DNA from: Annulohypoxylon bovei var. microspora
Taxonomy: Eukaryota; Ascomycota; Sordariomycetes; Xylariales; Hypoxylaceae
Length of the DNA stretch: 64,000 nt
Assembly (NCBI GenBank): GCA_022836615.1
Contig: MU405348.1
Coordinates: forward strand, 41,441-105,440
Direction of reading: 5' to 3'
Each line of letters starts with the position of its first letter. The first letter of the stretch is position 1. Below, one piece after another: positions 23,863 through 35,444 of the stretch. The notes beneath the pieces were generated by a model. It did no database searches, was not told where the DNA came from, and worked only from the letters and a program-made list of their open reading frames with translations. The translations under genes and the position numbers were made by a program.

Positions 23863-25279
23863 TGGTAGCAAAGAGGATGCGCAAGGCCACGGCTGGCCTT
23901 GAGAAGTGGATTGTAGAGAAGGCCCGTTCACACCGACTGCAAGAAACGCCGTTCAGGCAGTCGGCTGGTGTCGTTTTGTCAAGACTTCCGGCCCAACCAG
24001 CTAGCTCGGAAGCCTTCGTAATAGCAGGTTGTGATCATTCAAAGAGACTTCGGGCACTCTTCGTGTACGATTCAGCGACCAAGTTAAGCGGGTATTGTTA
24101 TGGTTCCACAAGTTGCCGTTACAAATTTGGAGTTGCTTGTGAATCAAAATAGTCAACCGTTCGCTTTTTACATTAAAAGATCTGGTTACTCAGATATGTA
24201 TACAGAGGTCTGAAGCAATATAGGTATGACAAACGAGTTGAAATATTATGCCCTTTTGATAGTCAGGTCAGAAGACATAGAATAAGGTCCCGAGAGAGGG
24301 TTGAGAGTGTAATTTATCACAAGGACTCGACAGGAAGTTTCTAAACAAAAGTTCGAAAGTGCACGAAAGACTCATGCGAAAGCACGCGGCAGGTTGCATC
24401 AAGTGCACTTGCGGCTGCCCACTCAGCCAGATAATAACCCACCTTCCGCCTCCCTAGTGTATGTACCTCGCAGCTTACCTTAGCGTAGATAGTACTTACC
24501 CCACAGGGGGTTATTGGGTGCGCAGTTGATCACTACCTAGGTAACTTTTTAGCTAGAGCTCATTTGTCACTCCAGGGCTTTCATCGTTCTGGAAAACCTG
24601 AGGTACCTAGGTATAGATGACCAATCATCATAAGGCCGGGTAGGTCCGTCAACAATGCATCCCGCACGTAGAGAACCATAGTCCTGGAATAGCATAGCAT
24701 ACAGGTAGGAGGTAGGTAGTATTTTGACTTACCACATACATTTATCTTGATACCTAGTGATACAACCTTACACATTGAAATACCTATATACATCACATCT
24801 AGGTACATAGTGTAGTAGATATAAACTTCCCGCCTTAAACACGTTCTACCCCTGTATCCGTCGTCTGAAGTTAAAATAAGTTTTGAAGTTTAAGACGTAG
24901 CCTACGAACTAGTACCTGAATATCCGACAGTAGCACCACATATTTGACATACATGTACCTATTTGAACAGAAGACCACCGAAGTCATACGTCACCTGGTA
25001 TCGTTCTTTCAGCTGACTTCAGAATACAACCCCTGTTCGGGGATAATCAAATATAATGTTTTGCTTATTAGCTAAATAGGTATCGCCTAGTCGACGAAGA
25101 ATTACGATATTTAAAATCGACCATGAACCCGGTTTATGCAAGTGTTACTGTGTATGATTTTTCCCGACGTCCTTTATATGCCCACTATAATTCGTAGACC
25201 ATGCATGCCTCAACCATTCAAAATCCAGTCTCCCAAGGGAAAGCATCGCATAGCAAAATAAATGCAGGGAAAAAAAAAA
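23863..25279. other. Intergenic, 1.4 kb
   Basis: Upstream region of the kinase. TAGGTA-type sequence occurs at 24600-24810. No gene supported; sequence quality drops near 25270. Confidence 0.45.
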
Positions 25280-25419
25280 GGGGGGGGGGGGGGGGGGAAT
25301 CGTTAAACGTGAACGCAATTATTATAAAAAACCGGTCTTGTTGTTGGGCTTTTGATCCATATATTTTAAAATGTCATAAAATGTGCTCCCGCCAACAGAT
25401 TCTTGNNNNNNNNNNCCCG

Positions 25420-25476
<57 letters not shown>

Positions 25477-25497
25477 CCCCCCCCCCCCCCCCCCACG
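25280..25497. other. Assembly gap with flanking homopolymers
   Basis: A run of 18 G (25280-25297) is followed by a 105-bp corrupted copy of sequence that recurs on the right (25301-25405). Then come 10 N (25406-25415) and a C-rich run of about 80 bases to 25494. The region should not be read as real genomic order. Confidence 0.85.
25301..25405. repeat. Near-identical copy of 25498-25602 (probable artefact)
   Basis: Aligns without gaps to 25498-25602, with roughly a dozen mismatches. The right-hand copy is the intact 3' end of the following CDS. Confidence 0.85.
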
Positions 25498-25518
25498 CGT
25501 GAATCGTGAACGCAATTA

Positions 25519-28500
25519 TTAGAAAAAACCTCTCTTCTTCTTCGGCTTTTGATCCATATCTTTTAAAATGTCATCAAATGTGCTCCCGCCAACAGATTCT
25601 TGTCGTGAGCTATTCCGCGACTCGGCATGCGGGTAAACTGGAGAATCTGGGAGACCAGTTAGGTTACCTGAAGACCTACTACGATTCATCATGGTACTAA
25701 GTGGTCGTTGGACCGGAGACACCCCTCTAGCGCTAACAATCCGCGACCCCGGCATTCCATCTGTAGGGAGCGGGACAGGCTCGAGCCCGAAAGCTATGCT
25801 ACTTCGGTAAGACTGCCGGGTGCCTGGAGATGCGGTTCTTTGCCTAAGCGCCACGCCTGGGGGTCCCGCCTGAGGAGATTCGCTTCGGTTGATGAGGGCC
25901 GGGTTCGTTGAGATGCTAGGATCCATATCTGCAAATACGGACTGTGGTGCTTGTAGTGGTGATAGAGTCTCTTGTGGTGGCGGAGGAGCGTTGTCGTCTC
26001 CAAGCTCCCAGCGCTTAGCCGCCAACCAGCAGTGACTCCGGTGGTAGATGCCCTCGATGCTGAACTCCACGGCGTCGGTCGAAAGCTCCACCAAACCACC
26101 TCCGCCGGCCACTTCGTACCATCTTTTCTGCACCGAGGGTGCGTCTTCTATCCATGGCGGCTGGCCTCTCGGTGGCTGACATAGAAAGTATTCCACAGCG
26201 TCTGTGAATTGCAGGCCAGGAGCATCCACCACTAACATGGGGAGTGACTGGATAATGACATAGAGGAATAACCAGTAGCCCATACGCTGATCTGCCATCT
26301 CTGCAGCTGTTCTCCCTTTGGCCTCCTTATGTTCGAATTCCTTGAATTCCGTAAGAAATGGAATCTGGAGTTTGAATGTTTCGAAATCGTAGGCTTTGTT
26401 CAAAATCAGGAGTATTTGATATTCTTGCAAATTCTTGTCCAGTCGCGCTCGGTCCCTGTGAGATAGCTCGTAATAGTTCTCCTGGACGCTAGTCATATCG
26501 GGTAGCTTGGGAAGATCAAACGGAATCGGAGGGAGCACAGGAGGCGAAGACTGGTCGAACTCCCCGAGAACTTTGCGTAAGGCTGAAAGGTGAGGATTCT
26601 TATGACCGCCGGTCATCTCCTCCGCGCTCTGGTCAATCACCCGTGTTGTTATTGACTCGCGGTCAACGAGCAGATCGTACAGCGCACAGAAGTCCGAGTA
26701 GAGTATTTTAAGGACCTGTCTATTTAAGCCACTCTCGGTAAACGGGTTCTTCTTGCTGCGGGCCTTCGGTGGCCAGCTCCCAAAATTCGACTTGTAGTAG
26801 CCGAGAACAAATTGCCTCATTCGGCCGAAAGACCTCTTCCAGGTGTGGAATTTGACGTCCTTGTAATCCTGATTGGACGTCGAGTTGGCGACACCAGAAA
26901 ATAGAGCAGGGAATTCAAAAGACTCCAACCTATTATTGACGCCGTTTTGACGAGTCACCAGTTCAAAATATGAACGTTCCAGTCGCTCGCGCGTAGTGCG
27001 AGACACTTGGTTCCATAAAGGAGAGTTCAGGTCTCGAATTGCCGAGTATTTTCCCACAGCATGAGCAAATGCTTCATTATACAGGCTCATCGATCGCATT
27101 CGCTCACCTAAAATGAGAGACTCTATAGTCTTCTCCCTACTATGTCTCACATCCGCAAGAGCCATCTGGTCCATGAAAAAGCCGAAGCTCATCTCGACGG
27201 CATCGCCAAAAGTTGAACCATCGGCATTCGTAAACTCGAATTCCTTCAGCAGGGCGGAAAGGTGGATGAATACATTGAATAGGGTTGGTTGTTCCTTGGT
27301 GCATACTAATGGTTGGCCAGTTAAAAACGCAAACATATTCCGAATCGATATCAACCGCTCCATATCAGCTGGTGACCTTTGGCCCGGGGTAGACATAGAG
27401 ACAGGGAGATAAAGGCGCGACTCCCCGTTCCAGTCAGAATCGGGCAAGGGGGGTGATTGAACTCTTCGTGTTGCATCTTCGATAGAAAGACTATCTCGGC
27501 CAAGGAAACTGCGGGCGCGGCTCCTCCCTGAGCTAGTAGGGGATGCCATCTCAGCCTCAATGAGCTCGGCGAAAACTAGTGAGTAATCCACAACGAACGA
27601 GGGGACCTTGAATGATGGTCCAGCGCCGACCCCTTTAGGATCTAGATAGATTAATACATTTCCACCCTCGTTCCACAGTTCTGGTACTTTTTCACCATTA
27701 GAAAGAAAAGTTGTGTTATAATCTGCGTTCTGTCCGAGAATCCATGCCGCCGAAGTGTGAACTTTTGCATGACCCTGGGAGTGCGATCTTGACCTTCCTC
27801 CTGGAAGCCAGCTTCTCCTTAAGCGCCCGCGTCGTTCGGTATCCCGAGTCGGGCTTTGGCTTCCATTGCTCGACCCCGGACGAGATACAGTCGCCGTAGC
27901 TGCAGCTGTGGAGACGGCCAGCTTCCCTGATGGCGGAGTCGATCGAGTAGCGACTGGTTGCGCAGATACACTTCGAATTCTTGACTCAGGTGTTGGAGAG
28001 GCTTGTCGAGGCGCTAGGCTTGTTTGAGAATTTGATGGTCTATGACTACTGCTAGTGACGGAGCTACTCCGCCGTCTCTGCTCTTTCCTAAGTTTCGGAG
28101 ACGATTGAGTTTCTGTGAAGTGAAAGGTTGATACCCTTGGAGGTGCGTCGAAGGGTTCGACTGGTGGTATATTATCTAGTACCGGGGCATTTTTATGTAA
28201 TTTGCCGACGGACGGGCTTGCCGTCTCGCTTTCAGACGTATTCCTACTATGGTCGGTAATGGACCGCACAGTAGCGGAGTTGTCGGAGGGTTCATTCGAG
28301 ATCGAGGTCCCAAACCCTTCGTTCTTCGCGGACACTAGCGGTAGGCTCGGTAGGCTCGGTGCTCTGTCATGAACGGGAGATTCGTCGGATACCGGCTTGC
28401 GGTGAAGGCCACCTGCGGGATTACCTGCATGGTGAGTACTGATCAGTGACGGAAAGAAGGATGACAAGCGGTCAAACCGCGATCTTGCGGAGAACATTGA

Positions 28501-28689
28501 GGCGAGTCCTTTATTGCTCTTAGGAAGGTCTGATGAATCTTTGTTTGCTTCAAGTTTGATGTTGGAGGGTATATTCTCATCAGGGACCGTCGATTCTCCA
28601 CCGCTCTCTCGAGAGCGACAGGTTGTTTCAAGGGAGGGAAGGGAAGTATAAATGGAGGCTTGGCTCGCCGACTCACTTGAAGAAGCCAT
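25519..28689 (-). CDS. Large fungal protein of unknown function
   Basis: Single-exon ORF of 1056 residues. The first 290 or so residues are Ser/Pro-rich and look disordered. A folded region follows, starting near VHTSAAWILGQNADY and GEKVPELWNEGGNVLIYLDP, and runs to about residue 870 with alternating hydrophobic and charged segments. The end is again Ser/Pro/Arg-rich and closes with the basic KPKKKRGFF. The pattern 'AWILG ... GNVLIYLDPKGVGAGPSFKV' is one I associate with a filamentous-fungal family catalogued as DUF8004; that is from memory and unverified. No catalytic motif or membrane segment is evident. The last codons lie only 20-120 bp from the assembly gap, but the right-hand copy is intact. 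Confidence 0.8.
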   Translation of the reverse strand: MASSSESASQASIYTSLPSLETTCRSRESGGESTVPDENIPSNIKLEANKDSSDLPKSNKGLASMFSARSRFDRLSSFFPSLISTHHAGNPAGGLHRKPVSDESPVHDRAPSLPSLPLVSAKNEGFGTSISNEPSDNSATVRSITDHSRNTSESETASPSVGKLHKNAPVLDNIPPVEPFDAPPRVSTFHFTETQSSPKLRKEQRRRSSSVTSSSHRPSNSQTSLAPRQASPTPESRIRSVSAQPVATRSTPPSGKLAVSTAAATATVSRPGSSNGSQSPTRDTERRGRLRRSWLPGGRSRSHSQGHAKVHTSAAWILGQNADYNTTFLSNGEKVPELWNEGGNVLIYLDPKGVGAGPSFKVPSFVVDYSLVFAELIEAEMASPTSSGRSRARSFLGRDSLSIEDATRRVQSPPLPDSDWNGESRLYLPVSMSTPGQRSPADMERLISIRNMFAFLTGQPLVCTKEQPTLFNVFIHLSALLKEFEFTNADGSTFGDAVEMSFGFFMDQMALADVRHSREKTIESLILGERMRSMSLYNEAFAHAVGKYSAIRDLNSPLWNQVSRTTRERLERSYFELVTRQNGVNNRLESFEFPALFSGVANSTSNQDYKDVKFHTWKRSFGRMRQFVLGYYKSNFGSWPPKARSKKNPFTESGLNRQVLKILYSDFCALYDLLVDRESITTRVIDQSAEEMTGGHKNPHLSALRKVLGEFDQSSPPVLPPIPFDLPKLPDMTSVQENYYELSHRDRARLDKNLQEYQILLILNKAYDFETFKLQIPFLTEFKEFEHKEAKGRTAAEMADQRMGYWLFLYVIIQSLPMLVVDAPGLQFTDAVEYFLCQPPRGQPPWIEDAPSVQKRWYEVAGGGGLVELSTDAVEFSIEGIYHRSHCWLAAKRWELGDDNAPPPPQETLSPLQAPQSVFADMDPSISTNPALINRSESPQAGPPGVALRQRTASPGTRQSYRSSIAFGLEPVPLPTDGMPGSRIVSARGVSPVQRPLSTMMNRSRSSGNLTGLPDSPVYPHAESRNSSRQESVGGSTFDDILKDMDQKPKKKRGFF

Positions 28690-31271
28690 GTTTTTGGTCT
28701 AGGAATGAGCAAGCAAGCACAGCCTTTTTTTCTGCGGACAGGGTGTGCAAGCCAGGTACCTAGGTAAGTATCCGTAGATTCGATGGAACGGTGCACGTGT
28801 AGTTTGATGTCTTAGTTTTAGGTATCTCGGTACAAACAGGTACGGCTCCACTAGTTAATATTAACGAGAGTTCCCGTCGAGCAACGGTGATCCTTGAGGG
28901 GAGGTGGGCGCGCGGTGGCTCTGAGCGTGACGAGTCCCGGATGCGTGGACTCGATAGTGCGGAACGCCTGGGTGGGTAAGCGATTTTTTGTGAGTAGGAA
29001 GATGGGAGGATGGCTGGCTGTTTCACTCAAAAGTAGGGGGAAAGTTCTGTGCCAATTCTAATAATTCCAAGACAATACACAAAAGAAGGGCAAGTTCAAA
29101 CTCCCCGGGAGAAAATGGTGTAATAATCTACTGGAACTCCTGCGCTTTTGAGACGTAGGATTGTTATAACTTCCAAGTACGTATTTTTCAAGTCTGAGTG
29201 TTGAAATAGGTACGGATATGTTTTTTAGGGAGGGGTGACGTCGGCTGTTTGTGGAGCTGAGCAGGAAAAGGCAGGCAGGAACCCTTCAAATGCCTAATAA
29301 CATTCGTACCTTAAGTCACTACTTACAGGTATGTAAGTAGATACAAGTACAATACATATTCAGGGTACGTATCATCATTTATACGGGTTTTACAGAATAG
29401 GTCGGGAAAAAAAAGGACGCCAGCATTGACGGCTTGACGGCTTGGACGGAATTTCCACATTTCACTGGAGGTACTTACGTACGCCATTGCAAATAACTGC
29501 ACATCTAATTTTTTTTCTTATTTGTAAACCTCATATATACATATGTACATACATGGTACGTTGTGGCCGGATGTACATTCTCGAGCTGATTTACGTCAAT
29601 AGGTAGGTAGTTAGGTATTTTATTATTTGCCTAGCTTCCATCATAAGTCCTACATGTGTGTAGGAAAGTAAACCCGGTTCAGCATTGCTCAGCCTACTAC
29701 ATAGTACCCAGCATTGTGTACGTGTGTTGTCAAGCACCCGCAGAGCCATACATTCAGCCGCAGCCAACCTTGTTCCCTCGGTTCCCATCCGAGTCCTGTC
29801 TCCGAGTAGAATAGCATAGATGTTCGGCGCAAAGAGTCATTGTTCAAACAGAGCCTCTTTCAGTTTGGTTTATGAACACGAATAACTCGGCGGTCTACTT
29901 AGGTATACGTTTTTTTGAATAGATGTTCGATGACGTACGCCCGGCAACGAGCTGCAGGGACGGATTCAATCCTAGAATTCAAAATCCGCAAGCTGACGTG
30001 AGACCTTCAAAGGAGGGACTGGAGGTAGTATTTTGAAGGAGAAGCAACAGCAACACAATAAAAGGCAATAATGGGTAAGCCTTGCTTAGCGCATAAAAAT
30101 ACAACGATCGGCAATGACACAATAAAGGTTGACTAATATCTCATATTCATCTCATCTACCCAAGTACCTAGTGAATTCTTACAGCTATTGAGGAATAGCT
30201 GTTTCGGCCTAAGACTTCTAAAGTTACACGTAAGAACAAAACAGAAATGCGCAGATTGATGCGTAATTCGAATGCCTTTAGATTGCGAAAGCACAACGAG
30301 ATATACCTACCAATATACCTACATACCTACATATGTAGGTAGGTGGTTACGTAAGAAGAGTAGGTATGTATGTTATTTAGGCTTCCAGAATTTTTAGGTT
30401 TTGGTTCCGGGCAAGGCTGCATATCGGATTTAACTTCAAGCTGTTAGATGTGGTACATGCACAGAGTTTCGGGTCGGAGCGAAAACTTTGATTTAAGAAT
30501 AATCTATTCTTAGCATGAATGATGTTCCTTATGTACTTTTGACAGTAGGACTAAAGTATGTATGTACTGTGCAATAAACATACAGCAACTCCGATCAACC
30601 CGTCAAATCAACTGTCAACATATGCTTTTCATGCAGGGAACAAGTACATAGACTTGGTAATACTTCGTGGCGTTGCATCCGGTACCTAAGTGAGCAATTC
30701 TGACATCCATTTGTCTATTCAAATTTTACGGGGGTAACACAGCGCAATATGCAGATCTAGATATGTACTCATTCGTATTGTGGTTCTAGAATTCTAATTC
30801 TTAATCGAATCATAAGCCTAGAAAGACTACTAGTGGCAAACATGCACAAAATTCGTGATTTTAGCTTACGTGAAATGCTTCGAGTAACACCCGACTTATC
30901 CTTAGAGTACGTGTAGCTCCTCGTTTCATCACATGAACTAGGTAGGTATCTAGGTATATTAGTTCCTCTAAAAGCGACCAGTAGGCCGGACAGAAATTAG
31001 CAAATTGCCTTACTTTAGGTAAGTTCCTAGGTAGGTAAGTTTGAAGGCAAGGGACCAAGGGATTCTATGTACATACATATGTAACATGGAAATGTCCATT
31101 TCCGATTGAGTTTCGATTAGATATCGATATGGATTAGATAAGATTAGATTACCAAAAGTTTCGCGGGACCAAAATGTGCTTTCCGACCTCATTCAAGGTT
31201 GTTCCACTCGTTCGCTCGGAGCAATTCATGACATATCTAATTACTAATTACTTCCCGCTCGGCCGTTTGAC
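28690..31271. other. Intergenic, 2.6 kb, divergent promoters
   Basis: The longest normal-composition gene-free stretch. It separates the divergent unknown protein and Dus2 genes. It contains repeated TACCTA/TAGGTA tracts, including a palindromic ACCTACATATGTAGGT near 30330. No coding or RNA gene recognised. Confidence 0.5.
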
Positions 31272-32546
31272 ATGTCACGGTTACGATACTTAATCAGAGG
31301 CATCATGACGTCCGAACTAAAGAGGGTACCGATTCCCCGTAATGGTGTTGACTACAGGGGCAAAATCGTTCTTGCGCCTATGGTTCGTTCTGGAGAGCTA
31401 CCATCGCGACTCCTAGCTCTTCACTACGGCGCTGACTTGGTATGGGGCCCCGAGACTGTGGATAGATCCATGATCGGGACAACGAGGCGATTCAACCAAG
31501 ACACCAAGACAATCGAATGGACGAGGAAACCGTCGTTAGGTAACAAGGACCCACCGGCCGACGTTAAAGATAGTGTAATATATAGGCTACACCCCGAACT
31601 CGAAGGGCGAAAGCTCATCTTCCAAATCGGCACCTCGAATCCCGATTACGCCGTACAGGCAGCCCGATTAGTCGCGGCCGACGTCGCAGGGATCGATGTG
31701 AACGCCGGGTGCCCCAAGCCCTTCAGCACACACGATGGCATGGGAGCCTCTCTGCTTCGGACTCCAGACAAGCTATGTTCGATCCTAGAAGCGCTGGTCC
31801 AGAATATCACGCCCGAATTTGAAATCGGGATCAGCGTCAAGATCAGGATTCTCGAGACTGCGGAGGAGACGGAAGTTTTAGTTAGAAGGCTCGTCGCGAC
31901 TGGTATAACCGGCCTGACGATCCACTGCCGAACAACTCCCATGCGACCGAGAGAGCGAGCCATTCGAGGTCAACTGCGTATGATAGCAGACGTGTGTCGG
32001 GAAGCGGGCGTCGCATGTCTCATGAATGGCGACGTCGAGAACAAAGACCAGGCCCTGGAGCTAATGCAAGAATATGGCGTCGATGGTGCCATGATAGCAA
32101 CTCAAGCCGAGAAGAACCCCAGCTGCTTCAGGAGCAAGGCTGACGGGGGTTTCCTGCCGTGGAACGAAGTCGTAGAGCAGTATATCCGCTACTCGATGGA
32201 GGTTGAGAACAAGTTCGGAAACACCAAGTTTCTACTTTGCCAACTCATCCCGGGGAAGCAGTATGTCTATCGCTCCCTTAGCAGCTGCAAGAGTTACACG
32301 CACATGTGCGAATTACTTGAGTTTGATCACCTAGTAGAGCGAGCCCGTGAGGTTGACGCTAGCCGCGACATCGATCCGGATAGTGCAGGGAAGAAAGAAA
32401 AGAAGGCCAATAACAGTGCACTCGCCGCAGGGCGGAAAACTGCAAGGTCGCGGTCGAAATCGCAAACCAAGAAAGGTTTGTCGGAACGAGGGACTCGCAC
32501 CCCGGCAGAAGCACAACCTGCCGAAGCTATGGCAATACCTGCCTGA
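31272..32546 (+). CDS. SMM1: tRNA-dihydrouridine(20) synthase Dus2/Smm1
   Basis: FMN-dependent reductase that makes dihydrouridine at position 20 of tRNAs. Single exon, 424 residues. The TIM-barrel start is KIVLAPMVRSGELPSRLLAL; the catalytic cysteine is Cys147 in GIDVNAGCPKPFS. The block AGCPKPFSTHDGMGASLL is diagnostic of Dus2 rather than Dus1, Dus3 or Dus4. Further barrel motifs are VKIRILE, HCRTTPMRPRE and MNGDV. The C terminus is basic (Lys/Arg/Ser-rich, about 375-410) and may bind tRNA; no dsRNA-binding domain is visible. A second in-frame ATG at 31305 (MTSELKRVP) is a possible start for a shorter form. It converges on PPE1. Confidence 0.93.
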   Translation: MSRLRYLIRGIMTSELKRVPIPRNGVDYRGKIVLAPMVRSGELPSRLLALHYGADLVWGPETVDRSMIGTTRRFNQDTKTIEWTRKPSLGNKDPPADVKDSVIYRLHPELEGRKLIFQIGTSNPDYAVQAARLVAADVAGIDVNAGCPKPFSTHDGMGASLLRTPDKLCSILEALVQNITPEFEIGISVKIRILETAEETEVLVRRLVATGITGLTIHCRTTPMRPRERAIRGQLRMIADVCREAGVACLMNGDVENKDQALELMQEYGVDGAMIATQAEKNPSCFRSKADGGFLPWNEVVEQYIRYSMEVENKFGNTKFLLCQLIPGKQYVYRSLSSCKSYTHMCELLEFDHLVERAREVDASRDIDPDSAGKKEKKANNSALAAGRKTARSRSKSQTKKGLSERGTRTPAEAQPAEAMAIPA

Positions 32547-32863
32547 GAAGGGGTTACAAGTTATACCCTGGGAGTTGGTGAAAGTGGCATTTAAAGGCGT
32601 TGAGCAGGTATATATCCCCTTTCAGGCTTTGGGGTGAGCAGGCGGAAGAAGGCATTTGCATGGACATACAGGGGTTCGGGCTTTAGATCAGGGGGATAAA
32701 AATGGAGACTTGGTAACATTCATGATGGCTAATAGCGGGCTATGCGCAAGTAGAAATAATGATCACGACAATATACCTCCTACAAAAGGAGTGACTCTTT
32801 AGTCAAGCTTATGCAACACCTGCAAAAATTCCTCTAACCTATTTGTATTCGGTCAACGAACTG
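32547..32863. other. Convergent intergenic region Dus2 / PPE1
   Basis: 317 bp between two 3' ends; probably 3' UTRs only. Confidence 0.45.
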
Positions 32864-34185
32864 CTAGACCTTCTTGCCCTGTTTGAGCAGATCAGAAACT
32901 TTAGGGGGTAGTACTAAAGCACTTCTATCATTACGCTTGTGAAAATCCACAAGGGATATCGCCGTCTTCTCTGGCAAATCTTCATGTATGAAATGTCCCG
33001 CTTCCGGGAATATCTGCAACGAGTATTTTCCTATCGTAGTAAACAAGTCAATATTTCAGAACTGGTTAAATTCAATGGGGTGAAGAAATGATACGAACCT
33101 TGCATCTGGCCAATTGTCAGTTCCGTATCTAATCTGTCTGTCCCCGCGAGAAGCAATAGCTTCCCGCCTTTCGCTCCCAGGAACTTTTTGCTTAGCCCTA
33201 CAAACCAGTTCTCCCAGAAGGGCTGCGTGGCACCAAGGTCTGTCCTCCACTTCCACGGCCTCGCGTCTCCTGGCTTCTCTTTGAGTGTGAGTAAGGCAGG
33301 GACGCTAGTGCGCGCAGAAAGTGAATTGCGAATCGTCCTCGTTCGTATATGCCAATCGATCCCTGACTCTAGAGTAGGGAAGCCGGCTGGGCGCGTTGAA
33401 AGATAAGTGTGCATGCTCTGCAGGGCATCGATAGCCGAACCTTCAACTACATCAAGAACGACGTATCCTAGGACAGAATTACCAAGATTCCCTGCCTTTG
33501 CGACCTCGGTGACCACTGCACCTCCAAGCGAATGTCCAACTAGAATGATAGGCGGCAGCTCTGGCCACTTCATCTCCTTCCGAGTCAGCAAGATCACAGA
33601 GAGGAGATCCGAAGCAAGGGTCTCAAGACTGAGATCGACTGCTTGACTGTCCGAAGTAGTAGTTGAACCGTGACCCCGTGCATCGAGCGACAGGATGCCT
33701 GCAGACGGAAGGCGTTTCCGAATCTCATGCCCGACCACGGCGAAGGATAAGCCTGACGAGCCAGCACCATGGTGCATGACGAATAGAGGGCCTTTTCCGA
33801 CTGGAGAGGTCAGGTACGCATGGATGGTTGGATTCGTAGGGTTACTTGGGTCGTGTAGGAATAACTCCCTCTCAAAGTAGGTAGTCCAGGGGATCTGCTG
33901 TAGAGACCGTCCTCTCGGCGCGCTGTATATCAAAATCAGCTGCCGTGGAAGTGAGCGCATATAAGTTGAGAGGGACTACCCCTGTGGTCTGGCAAATAGA
34001 TTTTGGCTCGGAGACGGGATGACGGTTCCCGTAGAAGAAGCTGACGACGCCGAAGACGAATCGTCGTCGAAATGTTCCGGAAGCTCAGGGACATGGCCGG
34101 TCTCTTCTTCTTCCCTCTCATCGAAGCTCTCGGCAGGCAGAGCGCTCAGGCGATTCTTAGCCCAAGCCTTCTGAAGGTCACTCAT
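32864..34185 (-). CDS. PPE1: Protein phosphatase methylesterase 1 (PP2A demethylase)
   Basis: Alpha/beta hydrolase that removes the methyl group from the C-terminal Leu of the PP2A catalytic subunit. Three exons, complement(32864..33030, 33099..33922, 33980..34185), give 398 residues. N terminus MSDLQKAWAKNRLSALP and the block GRSLQQIPWTTYFERELFL are typical of fungal Ppe1. The nucleophile is Ser200 in GHSLGG; the oxyanion region is HHGAGSSG; the catalytic His lies in PEAGHFIHED, encoded by the last exon. The first intron has donor GTAGTC and branch point GCTGAT; the second uses GTTCGT. Splicing restores the family sequence IGQMQ-GKYSLQIFPEAGHF. A second ATG lies 6 bp upstream in frame. Confidence 0.93.
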
Positions 34186-35444
34186 TATCATAGGTAGACT
34201 TATGAATACCTGTAGGTGGGAGGGTTATCTATTTTGTCGATGGCTGCCCAATCGTCCCATTAACAAAAGACGTGGGTAAGATAAGGATCAAGACTCCTTA
34301 ACCGCAGCAGTACGGTTGATAAATAACCATATAAATTGTATACAAGTCATAACTTGACTAGCTGTAGTACACGTCAGGAAAGCTGACCTGAACCCGTTCA
34401 AACATACGGGCATGCGACAAAAGGCGACGTCTATATGAAGTATGTATTTAGTAGAAAATGTTGTATTAACTAACAAGAGCAAAGACGCGACTATTTCCCT
34501 TTAGTGGGGAAAGATCAAACCAATAGCACCAATAGCGCACCACTTTGACATCACTCACGCATGCGACTTTCAAGGTTCAAGGTTCTCTCTTCTTATATAG
34601 CCCCACTATCAACTTCAGGATGCACCTCCTGATATCTTGTATGTAGGTATGTACCTAGGTAGTATATATATAACTATGTTGATTATTTCTTTTCAACTCA
34701 AATCGATGACATTTATCCAAGATTATGACTAAAAAAAGCCGATTATTGTTTTTTGTGTTTTATATAAACTCGTTATACATCCAGTCACTATCATTTCAAT
34801 GAATATCCTTAGAAATTCTTATAAGAGAACACCCCCCCCCCCCCTTTTTTTTTTTTAAAATTTTATTTTAGATAGGGGTATTATGGCTATCATCAACGAT
34901 AGGAAGTGTCGTACTTTCGATGGAATTTTGACAATAGGTTCGTTTATGGTCGTGGATATATCCATGCTCGCGATATTTTCTCGAAAGCCAGCCTATAGCC
35001 GATACTGGCGCGAGGGATCTGATATAATCGGAATCTTTCTGAGCATCCATCCTAAACCCCATGATAATATGGCCAGTTCTTACTAGACATGAACTTCGGC
35101 TTAAAAAAGGTTATGACGAGATTAGCCCATTATAGGCCTCTCCACAGCCCCGGTTCTTCGAACTGGCCCGCATCGTCTCCCCGGTCATTCCTCCAAGCAT
35201 CGGTGTCACCCGTGTGCTATGGCGCCTTCTTCCGCAAAGACGAGTCCTTGGCGAGACATATACGCCATCCATCGCGTCATTCATCTTATCATAAGGCTAA
35301 AGGCCGATTTGAGTCATCTGGCCTAACTAGGATACCAAGAAGAAATGCCATTGGAGACTTGAGGCTTGTTACTAGGCTTTCATGAGACTAAATGCATTAG
35401 AGCAAATCGGTATGGAGGAAATCAGCCATGAACACATTTTGGTT
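34186..35444. other. Intergenic, 1.26 kb, homopolymer junction
   Basis: Holds a C13/T12 homopolymer junction (34832-34856) and a possible decayed zinc-finger fragment near 35204-35270 (see findings). No intact gene called. Confidence 0.45.

Noticed and set aside
25201..25509. 102-residue ORF with poly-Pro and X residues
   Set aside because: It spans the N gap and homopolymer tracts, so it is an assembly artefact.
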